A stretch of 61,063 nucleotides of DNA from Klebsiella pneumoniae (GTDB lineage Bacteria; Myxococcota_A; UBA796; SXON01): contig CAMAWH010000029.1 in assembly GCA_945861635.1 (NCBI GenBank), positions 1-61,063 on the forward strand, written 5' to 3'. How positions within the stretch are numbered: the stretch's first letter is position 1; every line of letters starts with the position of its first letter. Below, piece by piece: positions 50,610 to 59,606 of the stretch. A program made the position numbers and the translations under genes. Under the pieces are notes generated by a model. That model was given only the letters and a program-made list of their open reading frames with translations. It did no database searches and was not told where the DNA came from.

Positions 50610-51737
50610 TCAGCGCGCATTCCCCGCCCCGAACCACGCCTTGATCACCTCCTCGGCGGGGTTTCCGGCGGGCACGAACGCATCGCCCTCGCCCGGCAGG
50701 TTGGTGAACCATTTCCACCACCAGACGCCGCGGAACCACGGGCGCGCGGTGCACGCCCGCAAAAGCGCCTCGTACGCCCGCGCCTGCACCTCCCCGTCCG
50801 GCGAACCTCCCGATTGCAGCCAGGGTTTTTCGGTTGCGCCGCCGACGGCACGGTACCCCGCCTCCGGAAACACAACCGGCCGGCCGCGCCCGACTTTCTC
50901 AATCGCGTCCAAGTGCGGCTGCCAGCTCGCCACCAGCTCGTCCACACTCGTCCCGGTGAGCGGAAAGTACGCATTGATCCCGATGAGATCGAACGCGTCC
51001 CAGTCGGCAAAGACCTCCCACTCCTGATACCAGTTGGCGGCGTACAGAATCTTCCCAGGAAATACGCCGCGAACGGCCCGCGCCACCTCCGCCCAGGCCC
51101 CCGGATTGGCCCGCGAGGCGCCCGTGTACTCCAGCCCCACACAAACACTATCACATCCCGACTCCGCCGCCATGCGCGCATAATGCACGATGTACTTGGT
51201 ATAGCTGGCGAACCAGACCTGCCATTCCGCCGCCTCCAGCGTGATGTCGTTGTTTCCTTTTCCAGCCGCCATCGCCCAACTCCAGAGGTGCGGCTTCATC
51301 ATCACGCGATGGCCTGCGGCGCGCAGGTGGGCGATTTCGAGGCGGACATCGTCGTCGGTCATGGAATCATCGCCGCCGAAGTGGATCTGCGTCGAACCCA
51401 GCGTGCGGACGTAGGCAAAGGGGTTGATGGCGACGTCACGCACGCCGATGGCGGCGAGATACGCGGCTTGTACCTGCGATCGCGCCGACCCGTAGCCCCA
51501 CCCACGCTGGTGCAGGTGGGCAAGCGTCATGCCCCGGCCGAACGCCGCGTCCAGGGGAACCGGTCGCGGCGACCAGGGCGACGTCGCCACCACGGGCGTC
51601 GTCGCCACCACGGGCGCCGCACTCGCGCTCCCGCCCCGCAGGCTGCCGCCGGCGATCACGCCCGCGCCCGCGACGGCGGCAGCCCCCGCCACGCCACCCG
51701 CGCCGACCAGCACGCCGCGCCGGCTCACCCCTGCCAC
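50610..51737 (-). CDS. Tat-exported TIM-barrel glycoside-hydrolase-like protein
   Basis: A 375-residue protein from GTG with GGGGAGAGA upstream. The N terminus, VSRRGVLVGAGGVAGAAAVAG, is a twin-arginine signal, so it is exported folded. The mature chain is a (beta/alpha)8 barrel: GMTLAHLHQRGWGYGS, INPFAYVRTLGS, MMKPHLWSW, VGLEYTGASR (candidate acid/base Glu), LIGINAYFPLTG and VVFPEAGYRAVGG (candidate nucleophile Glu), WWWKW. The pattern resembles the glycoside hydrolase TIM-barrel-like group including GH113 mannanases. It is 17 bp downstream of the radical SAM gene on the same strand. Confidence 0.82.
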   Translation of the reverse strand: MAGVSRRGVLVGAGGVAGAAAVAGAGVIAGGSLRGGSASAAPVVATTPVVATSPWSPRPVPLDAAFGRGMTLAHLHQRGWGYGSARSQVQAAYLAAIGVRDVAINPFAYVRTLGSTQIHFGGDDSMTDDDVRLEIAHLRAAGHRVMMKPHLWSWAMAAGKGNNDITLEAAEWQVWFASYTKYIVHYARMAAESGCDSVCVGLEYTGASRANPGAWAEVARAVRGVFPGKILYAANWYQEWEVFADWDAFDLIGINAYFPLTGTSVDELVASWQPHLDAIEKVGRGRPVVFPEAGYRAVGGATEKPWLQSGGSPDGEVQARAYEALLRACTARPWFRGVWWWKWFTNLPGEGDAFVPAGNPAEEVIKAWFGAGNAR

Positions 51738-51754
51738 CCGGATCTCTCCCCTGC

Positions 51755-53317
51755 TCAGGTCGTGATGACGCGGTCGAACGACAGCCAGCGTCGCATCAGC
51801 GTCTTTGTCATTTCTCCGTCGGCCACCATCTTCGCGGCGGTCGTCCCCATTTTCACGTAGTTCGCCGCGTGCGCCATCTGAATGACGGGCCACGGATGCT
51901 TCTTGAGCACATCCACCCGCGCGATCTGTTTCAGCAAGGGGCGAGGCACAAACGACTTCGACAGCATCTGCGTCATCGCGATCCAGAACGTGTCCTCGAC
52001 GGGGCGGGGGTATTCGAGATTGATGCGGTGCTGGTAGAAGGTCTTGGTCGCCGTTCCTTCGATATCGTATTCCGAGATAAGCCCGGACTCAAGCAGCTTA
52101 TGGTTCAGTTCGCTGCCCGGGAATACGGTCATGGAGAACAAGTACAGGTCGAACGGGTGCGGGAACTCCGAGATCATCTCAAACAGCTTGCGCTTGTCTT
52201 CGTCGGTGGAGACGGGATCGTCAAAGATGAGCTGGAAGTGGCCTTTGATGCCCAGCTTGTGGAATAGCGTCGCGATGTCGCCGATGGTCGAGTTCTTCAC
52301 GCGGCGGTCGTAGAGGTGGCCGGTGACGCGCTCGCTGGATTGCACGCCCATGTAGACGCTGACGAGGCCAGCGTCGCGAAGCAGAGTCATGCGGTCTTCG
52401 GAAACCAGCTTTGGTTCGATGAAAATCTCGAACGGCAGACCGATTTCCTTAGGGAAGCGCGTGCAGAAATCCACCAGCCAATCCCACTGGAAGTTGAACA
52501 CCTCGTCGTCGAAGCGAATCCGCTTAAAGTCCCAGTGCTTCCTGGCTTCCTTGATCTCCGCGACCATGGACTCGGGCGAGCGCACGCGGAACCACTTCTG
52601 CCCCGGGTACACGTCCTTCTTGTACGTCGAGTTGTAGCAGTAGCTGCACTTGTAGATGCAGCCGCGACTGCCCATCATCTGGAAAACCGGATCCCCGTGC
52701 ATCGGGTCGCCCTTTTCGATCTTCTTGCCGTTGATGAAGTACTTGTGTTCGTGCGTCACGTAGTCGCGGAACGCGAGCGTATCGAGGTTCTCGACGAGCT
52801 TTCGCAGGGCGTTCTTCTTCACGCCGTCCGTCGTCTGGAACCAGATGTTCGGCGTGGCGAGTACATCGCCGCCATCCCGAAGGCGGTCGGCCAGATCGAG
52901 GATGGCGAGCTCTCCCTCACCCTGCAAGACCATATCGCTGGTTTGAATACAGTCATCGCCCATCAGCGTCGGGTGCATGCCGCCCCAGAGCACGGCGACA
53001 CCCGTGGATGCGTGGATGTGCTCCGTCAGGATGCGCGCGGCGTTGTAATAGGCACTTGCGCGGATGGAAAGGCAGACGACATCCAGCCGTTCGTCGTTGA
53101 TCACCTGGATGAGGTGCTGCAATTCGACGTCGGTGGCGGCGTCGAGATGGTTGGAGATCCAATCCTTGAAGTAGATCTCCGCGCAGTGATGGCTGCCGCG
53201 TCGCAGCGTTCCGGCCAAGATACGGACGGCGTTGTTTTCGACGTCGTACATGGAAACGATGCCGACGCGGGGTCCGCGCCCAGCCGTGTTGGCAACGAGA
53301 TTGGCGATGCGTTCGTT
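51755..53317 (-). CDS. B12-binding-domain radical SAM protein
   Basis: A 520-residue protein from ATG 53317. An N-terminal Rossmann-like cobalamin domain (VGIVSMYDVENNAVRILAG, VVCLSIRASAYYNA, VLWGGMHPTLMG) lacks the DxHxxG base-off histidine. The radical SAM domain has its cluster motif C221, C225, C228 in GCIYKCSYCYNSTY, and FKRIRFDDEVFNF, YMGVQSSERVTGHLYDR and FPGSELNH follow. Such proteins do methylation, ring contraction or other radical steps on small molecules or lipids. It is the first gene of a pair with the Tat-exported barrel protein. Substrate unknown. Confidence 0.9.
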   Translation of the reverse strand, partial: NERIANLVANTAGRGPRVGIVSMYDVENNAVRILAGTLRRGSHHCAEIYFKDWISNHLDAATDVELQHLIQVINDERLDVVCLSIRASAYYNAARILTEHIHASTGVAVLWGGMHPTLMGDDCIQTSDMVLQGEGELAILDLADRLRDGGDVLATPNIWFQTTDGVKKNALRKLVENLDTLAFRDYVTHEHKYFINGKKIEKGDPMHGDPVFQMMGSRGCIYKCSYCYNSTYKKDVYPGQKWFRVRSPESMVAEIKEARKHWDFKRIRFDDEVFNFQWDWLVDFCTRFPKEIGLPFEIFIEPKLVSEDRMTLLRDAGLVSVYMGVQSSERVTGHLYDRRVKNSTIGDIATLFHKLGIKGHFQLIFDDPVSTDEDKRKLFEMISEFPHPFDLYLFSMTVFPGSELNHKLLESGLISEYDIEGTATKTFYQHRINLEYPRPVEDTFWIAMTQMLSKSFVPRPLLKQIARVDVLKKHPWPVIQMAHAANYVKMGTTAAKMVADGEMTKTLMRRWLSFDRVITT

Positions 53318-53461
53318 CATCGGCGCAGTGCTCCGCTGGCGGAATCGTAGCACCGAGGTGGCCGCCCGGCGGTGTTCGGCGTGTCGGCGGGACTACCGGG
53401 AGCGGGGATACCGGCGACTGTTGACCGGCCGGGGTAGGTTGGCATCACTCGCGGAGCTCCC

Positions 53462-54151
53462 ATGGCCCTTCACACCTGGCACAATCTATCGGCGGACGGC
53501 AACGTGCGCGGCCTCAAGTACAGCTTCGGCTTCGGCACGGCGAATACCATGGCCGCGAAGCTGGAGGACGGGAGGTGGCTCGTCGTGAGCCCGGCTGCGA
53601 ACATTGCCCCGGACCTGCTGGACGCGCTCGGGGGAGACGTCGCGGCGCTCGTTGCGCCCAACGGGTTCCATCACATGGGCCAGGCCGCGTGGCGGGCGCG
53701 CTTCCCGGCGGCAACGTCGTATGCGCCGGCGGCCTCCATTCCTCGGCTTGCGTCCAAGGCGAAGGGCATTCCCTTCCTCCCCATCGCGGACCTCACCGCG
53801 AAACTTCCCGCTTCGTTAGCGCTCTTCGAGCCCGCCGGCATGAAGTCCCCCGACCTTTTCGTGCGCGCAACCGCTGGGGCGGACACCGTCTGGTTCACCG
53901 GTGATCTGCTCTCGAACACCACCTCGGAAGACCTCTCGGCCGTGCCGCGCTTCGTATTCTCGCTGTTTGGCGGAAATGCAGGATACAAGCTGAACAAGGT
54001 CCCGGCGATGGTCTACTTGAAAGACCGCGCCGCGTTTGTCGCATCCGTCCGCACCGCCATCGAAGCCGCCCCTGCTACCGTCGTGTACCCGGCGCATGGA
54101 GACGCGGTGACGGACGATGTCATGCCGCGTACGCGCACAATTTTGGCCTGA
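53462..54151 (+). CDS. DUF4336/MBL-fold-like protein
   Basis: A 229-residue protein, MALHTWHNLSADGN.... The features ALVAPNGFHHMGQAAWRARFP and TVWFTGDLLSNT, ending in VVYPAHGDAV, match metallo-beta-lactamase-fold proteins of the DUF4336 type, where the HxHxDH site is reduced to a HH pair and a distal Asp and His remain. Cytoplasmic, no signal. Function not known; metal binding possible but changed. It stands alone between divergent and degenerate sequence. Confidence 0.72.
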   Translation: MALHTWHNLSADGNVRGLKYSFGFGTANTMAAKLEDGRWLVVSPAANIAPDLLDALGGDVAALVAPNGFHHMGQAAWRARFPAATSYAPAASIPRLASKAKGIPFLPIADLTAKLPASLALFEPAGMKSPDLFVRATAGADTVWFTGDLLSNTTSEDLSAVPRFVFSLFGGNAGYKLNKVPAMVYLKDRAAFVASVRTAIEAAPATVVYPAHGDAVTDDVMPRTRTILA

Positions 54152-54183
54152 TCGAGGCTGTTTGGGCGACCTGTGGTCGCGCT

Positions 54184-54202
54184 GGAGTTTGCACAATCCA
54201 CG
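54184..54202. repeat. 19-bp dispersed repeat, copy 1
   Basis: GGAGTTTGCACAATCCACG matches 57650-57668 at 18 of 19 positions in the same direction. This copy lies just before the broken 5' end of the propeller-like gene; the other lies at the end of a transposase remnant. It may mark a past insertion or deletion boundary. Confidence 0.5.
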
Positions 54203-54347
54203 CCACCTTTTTCGATGTGGCGCTTTCTGTGGGGCGTGCGCCCAGCGTCATCGCGATCGATGACACCTCGGTCGCGCAGTCGAGTCCGAATTCACGCTGG
54301 GCAGCGGCGTTTCGCAGGTCAGCTCCGGCGGCGAGGACTACATCGAC

Positions 54348-56018
54348 ATGACGGCGACGTTCGCCCCGCGCACCATGACGTTGGCGGACGACCTTGCGTG
54401 GACTTCGGGCGTGTTTACGGTGACGTTGCGCGTCAAGCAGAAAGGCCCGGGAAACCCATGTTCGGTGTGGGTGGCGTCCTCCTCCATGATGTTGCAGAAT
54501 CAAACCTTTTCCAGTCCGCCGGGCACCAAGGTGTTCGAATTTCCAGAGGTGCAACCGGGAGATACAGTGACGACGCTCCAGATCGAGTGTCCGGCGGGTG
54601 CCGGGAACGTCCACCTCGACTGGCTGTCGATCCAGAACGGAGGCTACGAATTCGCACCCATGCTGGACGTGTCGAGCAAGCCGTCGACGATGGGGCTGCC
54701 GGGGGTTGGGCGTCAGTCGGTGATTCGGGCGAGCCATACGGCGGACAATGGCGTCGGCGAGTTGATGTTCGTCGGAAGCGACGTCGGCGGGTTCGCGTGG
54801 TCCGACGACGGCCTGAAGTGGACCACGGCAAACGGCTTGGCGGGGGACTGGACGACGGGCGCAGAGTTCGGCGTGTGGGAGGTGTGGGCCCAGGACGGCG
54901 CATTCAGCCCTGAGCTGCAATCCGTCGTCGTCCTTTCAGGCCACAAGGACTCTGCCGAAGGCGGCGGGCTTTGGTATACCAACAGCCTTGCCGGGATTCC
55001 AGCCGGTGCGCAGGCGTGGACGAAGGCACCGGGCGGCCTTGGTGCGAGCAAGCATTTTGACGATTGCCTCACCCCGACGTTCAAGTCCATCCGCTCGGGC
55101 CAGCTCATCGTGAATCAGCCGGACGACACCGCCGGGACGCTGTTTCTCGTCGCCAGCCAGGAGCCGTACACGCGGGGGCTCTGGGTGTGGGACAAGCGGC
55201 CGACGGAAACCCTGTACACGCCGGCCGCACCGTACTTCACGGCATCGCTGCCGGACGCGCTCCCATCGGCGTTGGCCATCGACAGTTCGGGAGAGTTCCT
55301 TCTGGTCGGGTACCGGGTCATCGCCGAGAGCGGCGTGGAGAGCGCCGCCCTCTACGTCTGGCCGAGCGATTTCGGCCCGACGCCCGGAACCGACGTGTGC
55401 CAACTCGTATCGTCCGACGCCGACGCGGTTTGGTCGGGAGACGTGCGGGATATCGAGGCGCATCCGACGGAGGTCGTGTTTGACGCCACCGCGCCGTCCG
55501 GGGCCGACTGGTACCCCTTGGATCTGAGTGGGTGTGCGCTCGACGTCACCAAGATGCGCGGCGTGGCTGTGTCGCGTGATTCGCGCTGGACATTTGTGTT
55601 TGGTGGGCCTCACGTCGGCGGTGCGCCGGGCGGCGTGTGCGCGGTGGATCGCACCGACCCGATCGACCTTCCTGACAATTACGTCGTGACCGAAGCTGTC
55701 GCGGGCGCGGATATGGACTTCAACATCCAGAGCGTGCTTGCGCATCCGCACCTGGACGATGCGTTCTACGTGGGTGGCTTCCACGAGGCCACGTCCACCG
55801 ACGCGCCCGGCGTCTACGCCGTCGAACGCCTCTTCGACCCGGGCACCGCACCGTGGTCGTGGGAGTGGGAGCGCCTGTCGGGCAACGATCCCGAGCACCG
55901 CAGCATCGCGGACCTCGACTGGGGCGTCGGCGAGGCGTCGCCGCCGATCCGCATGTCGCACCTCTACGCGACGGCGGCCGGGGGCGGCTTCTGGGATCTG
56001 GGTCTGGAGATGGAGTAG
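54348..56018 (+). CDS. Secreted beta-propeller-like protein with missing or broken 5' end
   Basis: A 556-residue frame from the first ATG. The open frame continues upstream to a TGA near 54256 (ESEFTLGSGVSQVSSGGEDYID), and a neighbouring frame carries ALSVGRAPSVIAIDDTSVAQ, so the original N terminus is probably split by a frameshift. The start shows a carbohydrate-binding-like beta-sandwich (VFTVTLRVKQKGPGNPCSV), then sialidase/BNR-like blades (VGSDVGGFAWSDDGLKW, FVFGGPHVGG, HLYATAAGGGFWDL). No signal peptide remains. It is followed after 2 bp by a lipoprotein gene. Confidence 0.65.
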   Translation: MTATFAPRTMTLADDLAWTSGVFTVTLRVKQKGPGNPCSVWVASSSMMLQNQTFSSPPGTKVFEFPEVQPGDTVTTLQIECPAGAGNVHLDWLSIQNGGYEFAPMLDVSSKPSTMGLPGVGRQSVIRASHTADNGVGELMFVGSDVGGFAWSDDGLKWTTANGLAGDWTTGAEFGVWEVWAQDGAFSPELQSVVVLSGHKDSAEGGGLWYTNSLAGIPAGAQAWTKAPGGLGASKHFDDCLTPTFKSIRSGQLIVNQPDDTAGTLFLVASQEPYTRGLWVWDKRPTETLYTPAAPYFTASLPDALPSALAIDSSGEFLLVGYRVIAESGVESAALYVWPSDFGPTPGTDVCQLVSSDADAVWSGDVRDIEAHPTEVVFDATAPSGADWYPLDLSGCALDVTKMRGVAVSRDSRWTFVFGGPHVGGAPGGVCAVDRTDPIDLPDNYVVTEAVAGADMDFNIQSVLAHPHLDDAFYVGGFHEATSTDAPGVYAVERLFDPGTAPWSWEWERLSGNDPEHRSIADLDWGVGEASPPIRMSHLYATAAGGGFWDLGLEME

Positions 56019-56020
56019 CC

Positions 56021-57582
56021 ATGCTGCTCGTCCTCGCCCTGGGTTGCACCGCTTCGGACGCGGTGAAATCGGCGGATGCGGGTACGGATTCATCCGGCGG
56101 CGCGGATTCGAGCGCCGAACCAGGCGACACGGGCGATTCGGACCTTCCCGTCGACACCGGCCCCACCGACGCGGACGCGGATGGCTACACGGACGACGTA
56201 GACTGCGATGATGCCGACGCGCGCATCCACCCCGGCGCGACGGAGATCTGCGACGCCCTGGACCGCGATTGTGATGGCGAGGCGCTCTCCGATGGCGTGT
56301 GCGGTGTCGCGACGTCGATTCCATCGGCGACGCAGATGATCTCGAGCCCAGAGGCCGTCTATGGCTTCCCCGACGTCACGGGGATGGCATCGATGACCTG
56401 ATCTTCACGTCGCTGTTCTTCCCCTACCCCGACCCGTACCCGGCCGGCACGGAATGGTACGGTTGGGCGTTGTACGACACGTTTCCGGCACCGGGCGAGG
56501 TGCGGCTGGCGCCGGCCGGTGCACGCCGAAGCTGGTTGGCCGGGAAGGAGACCTGCATGACCGACAACGCGTGGATTGCGGTTGGCGACGTCGACGGCGA
56601 CGGCATGAACGACGCCGCGCTCGTTTCGCACGATTGTGACTGGGCGGTGTACGTGCACGCTGGCCCCTTTGCGCTCGACGGGTCGACGACGTGGATTTCG
56701 GATTCTGCCTACGCATGGCGGGGCCCGGTGCCGAATCAGGGGGATTGGATGTGGCAGACCGCTGCTGGTGGCGATCTGGACGGCGACGGGCTCGATGATC
56801 TGGTTGGCACCAGCGGAGGCACGCTCGACGACGCAGGGGTGTGCAGTTTCGACGTGTTTCTCGGCGGCGCTTGGGACGCACCCGTGGCCCGTGTTTCGGA
56901 TGTCGCACCGAACGGGCTGACGTATTCGGCGCGATATCTGCACGTTCTGGAGGACACCGACGGCGACGGCATGGCTGAAGTAGAGGCGTCGCTGGGCTCC
57001 GGCGTGCATGCGTTCATTCGTGGTGCTGACGCGAGCACCGGCGATGGCGCGCTGGCGACGGATCTGGCCTACGCGATCTTGCAGGGACACCCAGATGACG
57101 CAGTGGACGACATCTGGGGCGAGTCGAATATCGCGAGCGTCGGCGATTGGAATGGTGACGGCACCGCCGACATCGTGGCCGTGGCCAGGGCGTCCGCAAC
57201 ACTCGGCTACGAACATGGTGAGGTATTCCTCCTCGATGGCTCCCTTCGCGGCGAACTCTCGCTCGATGACGCATTGGGTTCCTGGGTCGGAACCGACGGC
57301 AACGTCCGTTTCTTCGGCCAACTCGATGCGGACGGAGATGGTGAGCCTGAACTAATCGTCAATGACTACGGGTACGGCACCCACATTCTGCGCCATGTCC
57401 TTCCGGCGATGCGCACCCCGCTCGATGGCATCGTGCTCACGGATTCGGCCACGACCCGAGGCTCTACCGGTGACTTCAACGCCGATGGCTACGACGACTG
57501 GGTGGTCGGTGACCTCACCGAAAAGACGCAGAACCTGTGGTTCGGTTTCGACATTCCGTGGGATGATGCGCGGTATTGGTAA
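56021..57582 (+). pseudogene. Single-MopE-unit/FG-GAP lipoprotein, frame broken at a G4 run
   Basis: ATG 56021 has GGAG six bases upstream and gives MLLVLALGC, an 8-residue leader before the lipid Cys. A linker SGGADSSAEPGDTGDSD leads to one MopE unit (DCDDADARIHPGATEICDAL). The frame ends at 56401 with VYGFPDVTGMASMT. One base too few near 56380-56383 (GGGG) separates it from GDGIDDLIFTSLFFP and then a full run of FG-GAP units (GDVDGDGMNDAALV, GDLDGDGLDDLVG, GDWNGDGTADIVAVA, GDFNADGYDDWVVG). With one base added, it is an ordinary protein of about 520 residues. Confidence 0.8.
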
Positions 57583-57607
57583 CGGGGCGGCGCGCCCAAC
57601 ATGCGCA

Positions 57608-57649
57608 CGTCGGTTTCGCCGAAAAAGCGCGTTCGCGGAGCGAATGCCC
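57608..57649 (-). terminator. Intrinsic terminator, second copy of the 42-bp hairpin element
   Basis: On the minus strand, a stem GCATTCGC-TCC-GCGAACGC with one mismatch is followed by GC and TTTTT. It matches 40383-40424 at 40 of 42 positions in inverted orientation. It lies downstream of the transporter gene on that strand and just after the convergent lipoprotein gene. Confidence 0.72.
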
Positions 57650-57668
57650 GGAGTTGGCACAATCCACG
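57650..57668. repeat. 19-bp dispersed repeat, copy 2
   Basis: GGAGTTGGCACAATCCACG, one mismatch from the copy at 54184-54202. It directly abuts the 42-bp terminator element and covers the last codons of the transposase-like remnant. Confidence 0.5.
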
Positions 57669-57868
57669 AGTCGGCCGTCTCGATCGATGACGATGAGCGA
57701 GACGTAGCGAAAGCGGCAGAACACGTTTGCGGCGGTGGGGCGGTGGATGGGCCGGTTGTTGAAGTTGGGCAGGGTTTCATCGCGACCCAGTCGCACCCGC
57801 TGGACATGCGCGTCGATCCAGTTCCGCACCACCAACACGAGCAATAGCCCGAGGACGCGAGCCTGAAT
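57656..57868 (-). mobile_element. Possible C-terminal remnant of an IS1634/IS4-type transposase
   Basis: A short frame reads VLGLLLVLVVRNWIDAHVQRV, then LGRDETLPNFNNRPIHRPTAANVFCRF and RYVSLIVIDRDGRLVD. The pattern, a hydrophobic helix followed by (T/L)PN-x-x-x-x-P-x-x-(R/S)PT-x-x-x-VF and a beta-hairpin with xDGxxV, recalls the C-terminal end of IS1634-like transposases. No N-terminal part, DDE residues or terminal inverted repeats are present. Recognition is by pattern only; it may be something else. Confidence 0.35.
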
Positions 57869-57877
57869 CCCGCGCCG

Positions 57878-59536
57878 CTACGCCGCCCGGCGCCGCACGA
57901 CCCGGTCGTACACCACCATCGCGACGACGCTGATGGCGCCGATGACGATGAACGTGTGCCACACCTGACCCGGATGCATCGTCGCATACAGGTAATCGCG
58001 CAACGCCGGCGCAGAGTTCGCGACCCCGTTCGGCAGCATCGGCACCCCCGCAATCACGCTGTCCAGCACCTCTCCGCGGGGGAGCGCCTCACTCCATCGC
58101 GTGACGAGCGCCGCCCCGTCCAACGCGTCGAGCGTCGTAAGGGCAATTTCGCCCGTATCCACTTTCATGCGCTCGGCGAGCTCCTTCAGGGCCTCCGCCG
58201 GAACCCCGCCCGCGTGCGCCTTTGCCAACCACGCCCGCGCCACGGCGACATCCCCATGTTCCGCAAAAAATCGGCGCGCCAGATTGATCTTGTCTCCATG
58301 CTCCTCATACTGCCCGCCCGCAACGAGCGAGCCGAGCACCCACCCGATCCCGTCCGGCATATTCGCATATCCCAGGAACAGCGCGCGCTTTCCCGGGGGC
58401 GCCAGGGAGGCCATGTACTCCTGCTTTTTCGGGCTGGCGAGCATCTCCCCCACGGTGAACGCCAACACTCCCGCCATGACGATGTAGACGTTGGCCGTGA
58501 ACACGAACGCGACCAGCGCGATCGTCGAGATCGCCATTCCCGTGATGGTACTGGTCAAAACGCGTACCTTCCCGCTCACCCAGGCGAACGCGAACATGGT
58601 CGTCATGATGAGCAGCGCGTTGACGTTGAGCAGGCGTTCCTGCGGGATCATCACTCCTTTTGCCGCCTCTGCGACCCAATCCGGCCTGCCGAACGTGGTC
58701 CCGAGCGCCGCCAGCAACACCGAGGAGTCTGTCCAATCATCGACGTAGTTGGGCAGCATGTCGAACAGTTGATGAAACATGAACCAGAATCCCGCAGAGA
58801 TCAGGATGAACCCCATGACCACCGGATTCGTGAACAGGTCGCGCAGGGTTTCGCGCATCAGCTGGATCGGACCGCGCGTGTCGCGCACGGTCTGGCGTTC
58901 ATCCACGGGATCCGCGTAGAAGAACAGCGGAATCAAATTCGAGAACACGATGACGGAGCACGTCCAGAAAACGCCGTGCCAGCCCCATTTCTCCCGCGCG
59001 AACGCCGGAATGTACGCCGCCACCGCCGCGCCGACGTTGACCGACTGGTAGAACAGCCCCCACCCCATCGAATCGCTGCCCTTCGACTTGGCGATGGAAT
59101 GCGCCATCGTGCCCTGGATGCCCGGCTTGAAAATTCCCGTTCCCGCGGCGAGCACCTGCGTGCCGATCAACATGCCCCAGAACCCTGACGCTGTGGCCAT
59201 CAGCGCGTATCCGCCGGCCTTGAGGAACACCGACACGGCGATTGAGTTCTTGTACCCGAACCGGTCCGAAAAGCCGCCCGAAATCGTCGGTAGCCACGAT
59301 TGCATGGCCGCCCAGCACGCCAGCACCGTGCCCTTTTCGGTGTGCGTCAACCCGGGCCCGCCGTCCTGCGGCGCGAGCACCATGTAGACGGGCACGACCA
59401 ACCGCACGCCGTAGTACGCCATGCGCTCCATGAGTTCCATGAAGATGCACAGCCAAAACACGTAGTCGAACGAGGATACTTGCGCGTAGAACGAGGGCGG
59501 CGCGGCGGGTGGCGGGCCGGAGGCGTTGTCGGACAT
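57878..59536 (-). CDS. POT/PTR2-type major facilitator (peptide transporter-like)
   Basis: A 552-residue membrane protein from ATG 59536 (MSDNASG). It has about twelve transmembrane helices. FMELMERMAYYGVRLVVPVYM matches the ExxERxxYY motif of proton-coupled oligopeptide transporters, and GGFSDRFGYKNSIAVS and GTGIFKPGIQGTMA match the other family signatures. A soluble insert of about 120 residues lies between the last helices (HGDVAVARAWLAKAHAGGVP to LDGAALVTRWSEALP), which is unusual. It probably imports di- or tripeptides with protons. Terminated by the hairpin at 57608-57649. Confidence 0.88.
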   Translation of the reverse strand: MSDNASGPPPAAPPSFYAQVSSFDYVFWLCIFMELMERMAYYGVRLVVPVYMVLAPQDGGPGLTHTEKGTVLACWAAMQSWLPTISGGFSDRFGYKNSIAVSVFLKAGGYALMATASGFWGMLIGTQVLAAGTGIFKPGIQGTMAHSIAKSKGSDSMGWGLFYQSVNVGAAVAAYIPAFAREKWGWHGVFWTCSVIVFSNLIPLFFYADPVDERQTVRDTRGPIQLMRETLRDLFTNPVVMGFILISAGFWFMFHQLFDMLPNYVDDWTDSSVLLAALGTTFGRPDWVAEAAKGVMIPQERLLNVNALLIMTTMFAFAWVSGKVRVLTSTITGMAISTIALVAFVFTANVYIVMAGVLAFTVGEMLASPKKQEYMASLAPPGKRALFLGYANMPDGIGWVLGSLVAGGQYEEHGDKINLARRFFAEHGDVAVARAWLAKAHAGGVPAEALKELAERMKVDTGEIALTTLDALDGAALVTRWSEALPRGEVLDSVIAGVPMLPNGVANSAPALRDYLYATMHPGQVWHTFIVIGAISVVAMVVYDRVVRRRAA

Positions 59537-59606
59537 CGGGGCAGTATGAAGCATCAGGGGCGTTTTGTGGCCGGCTATTGACGCGGCAAGGGGGTAGACT
59601 GTCGCC

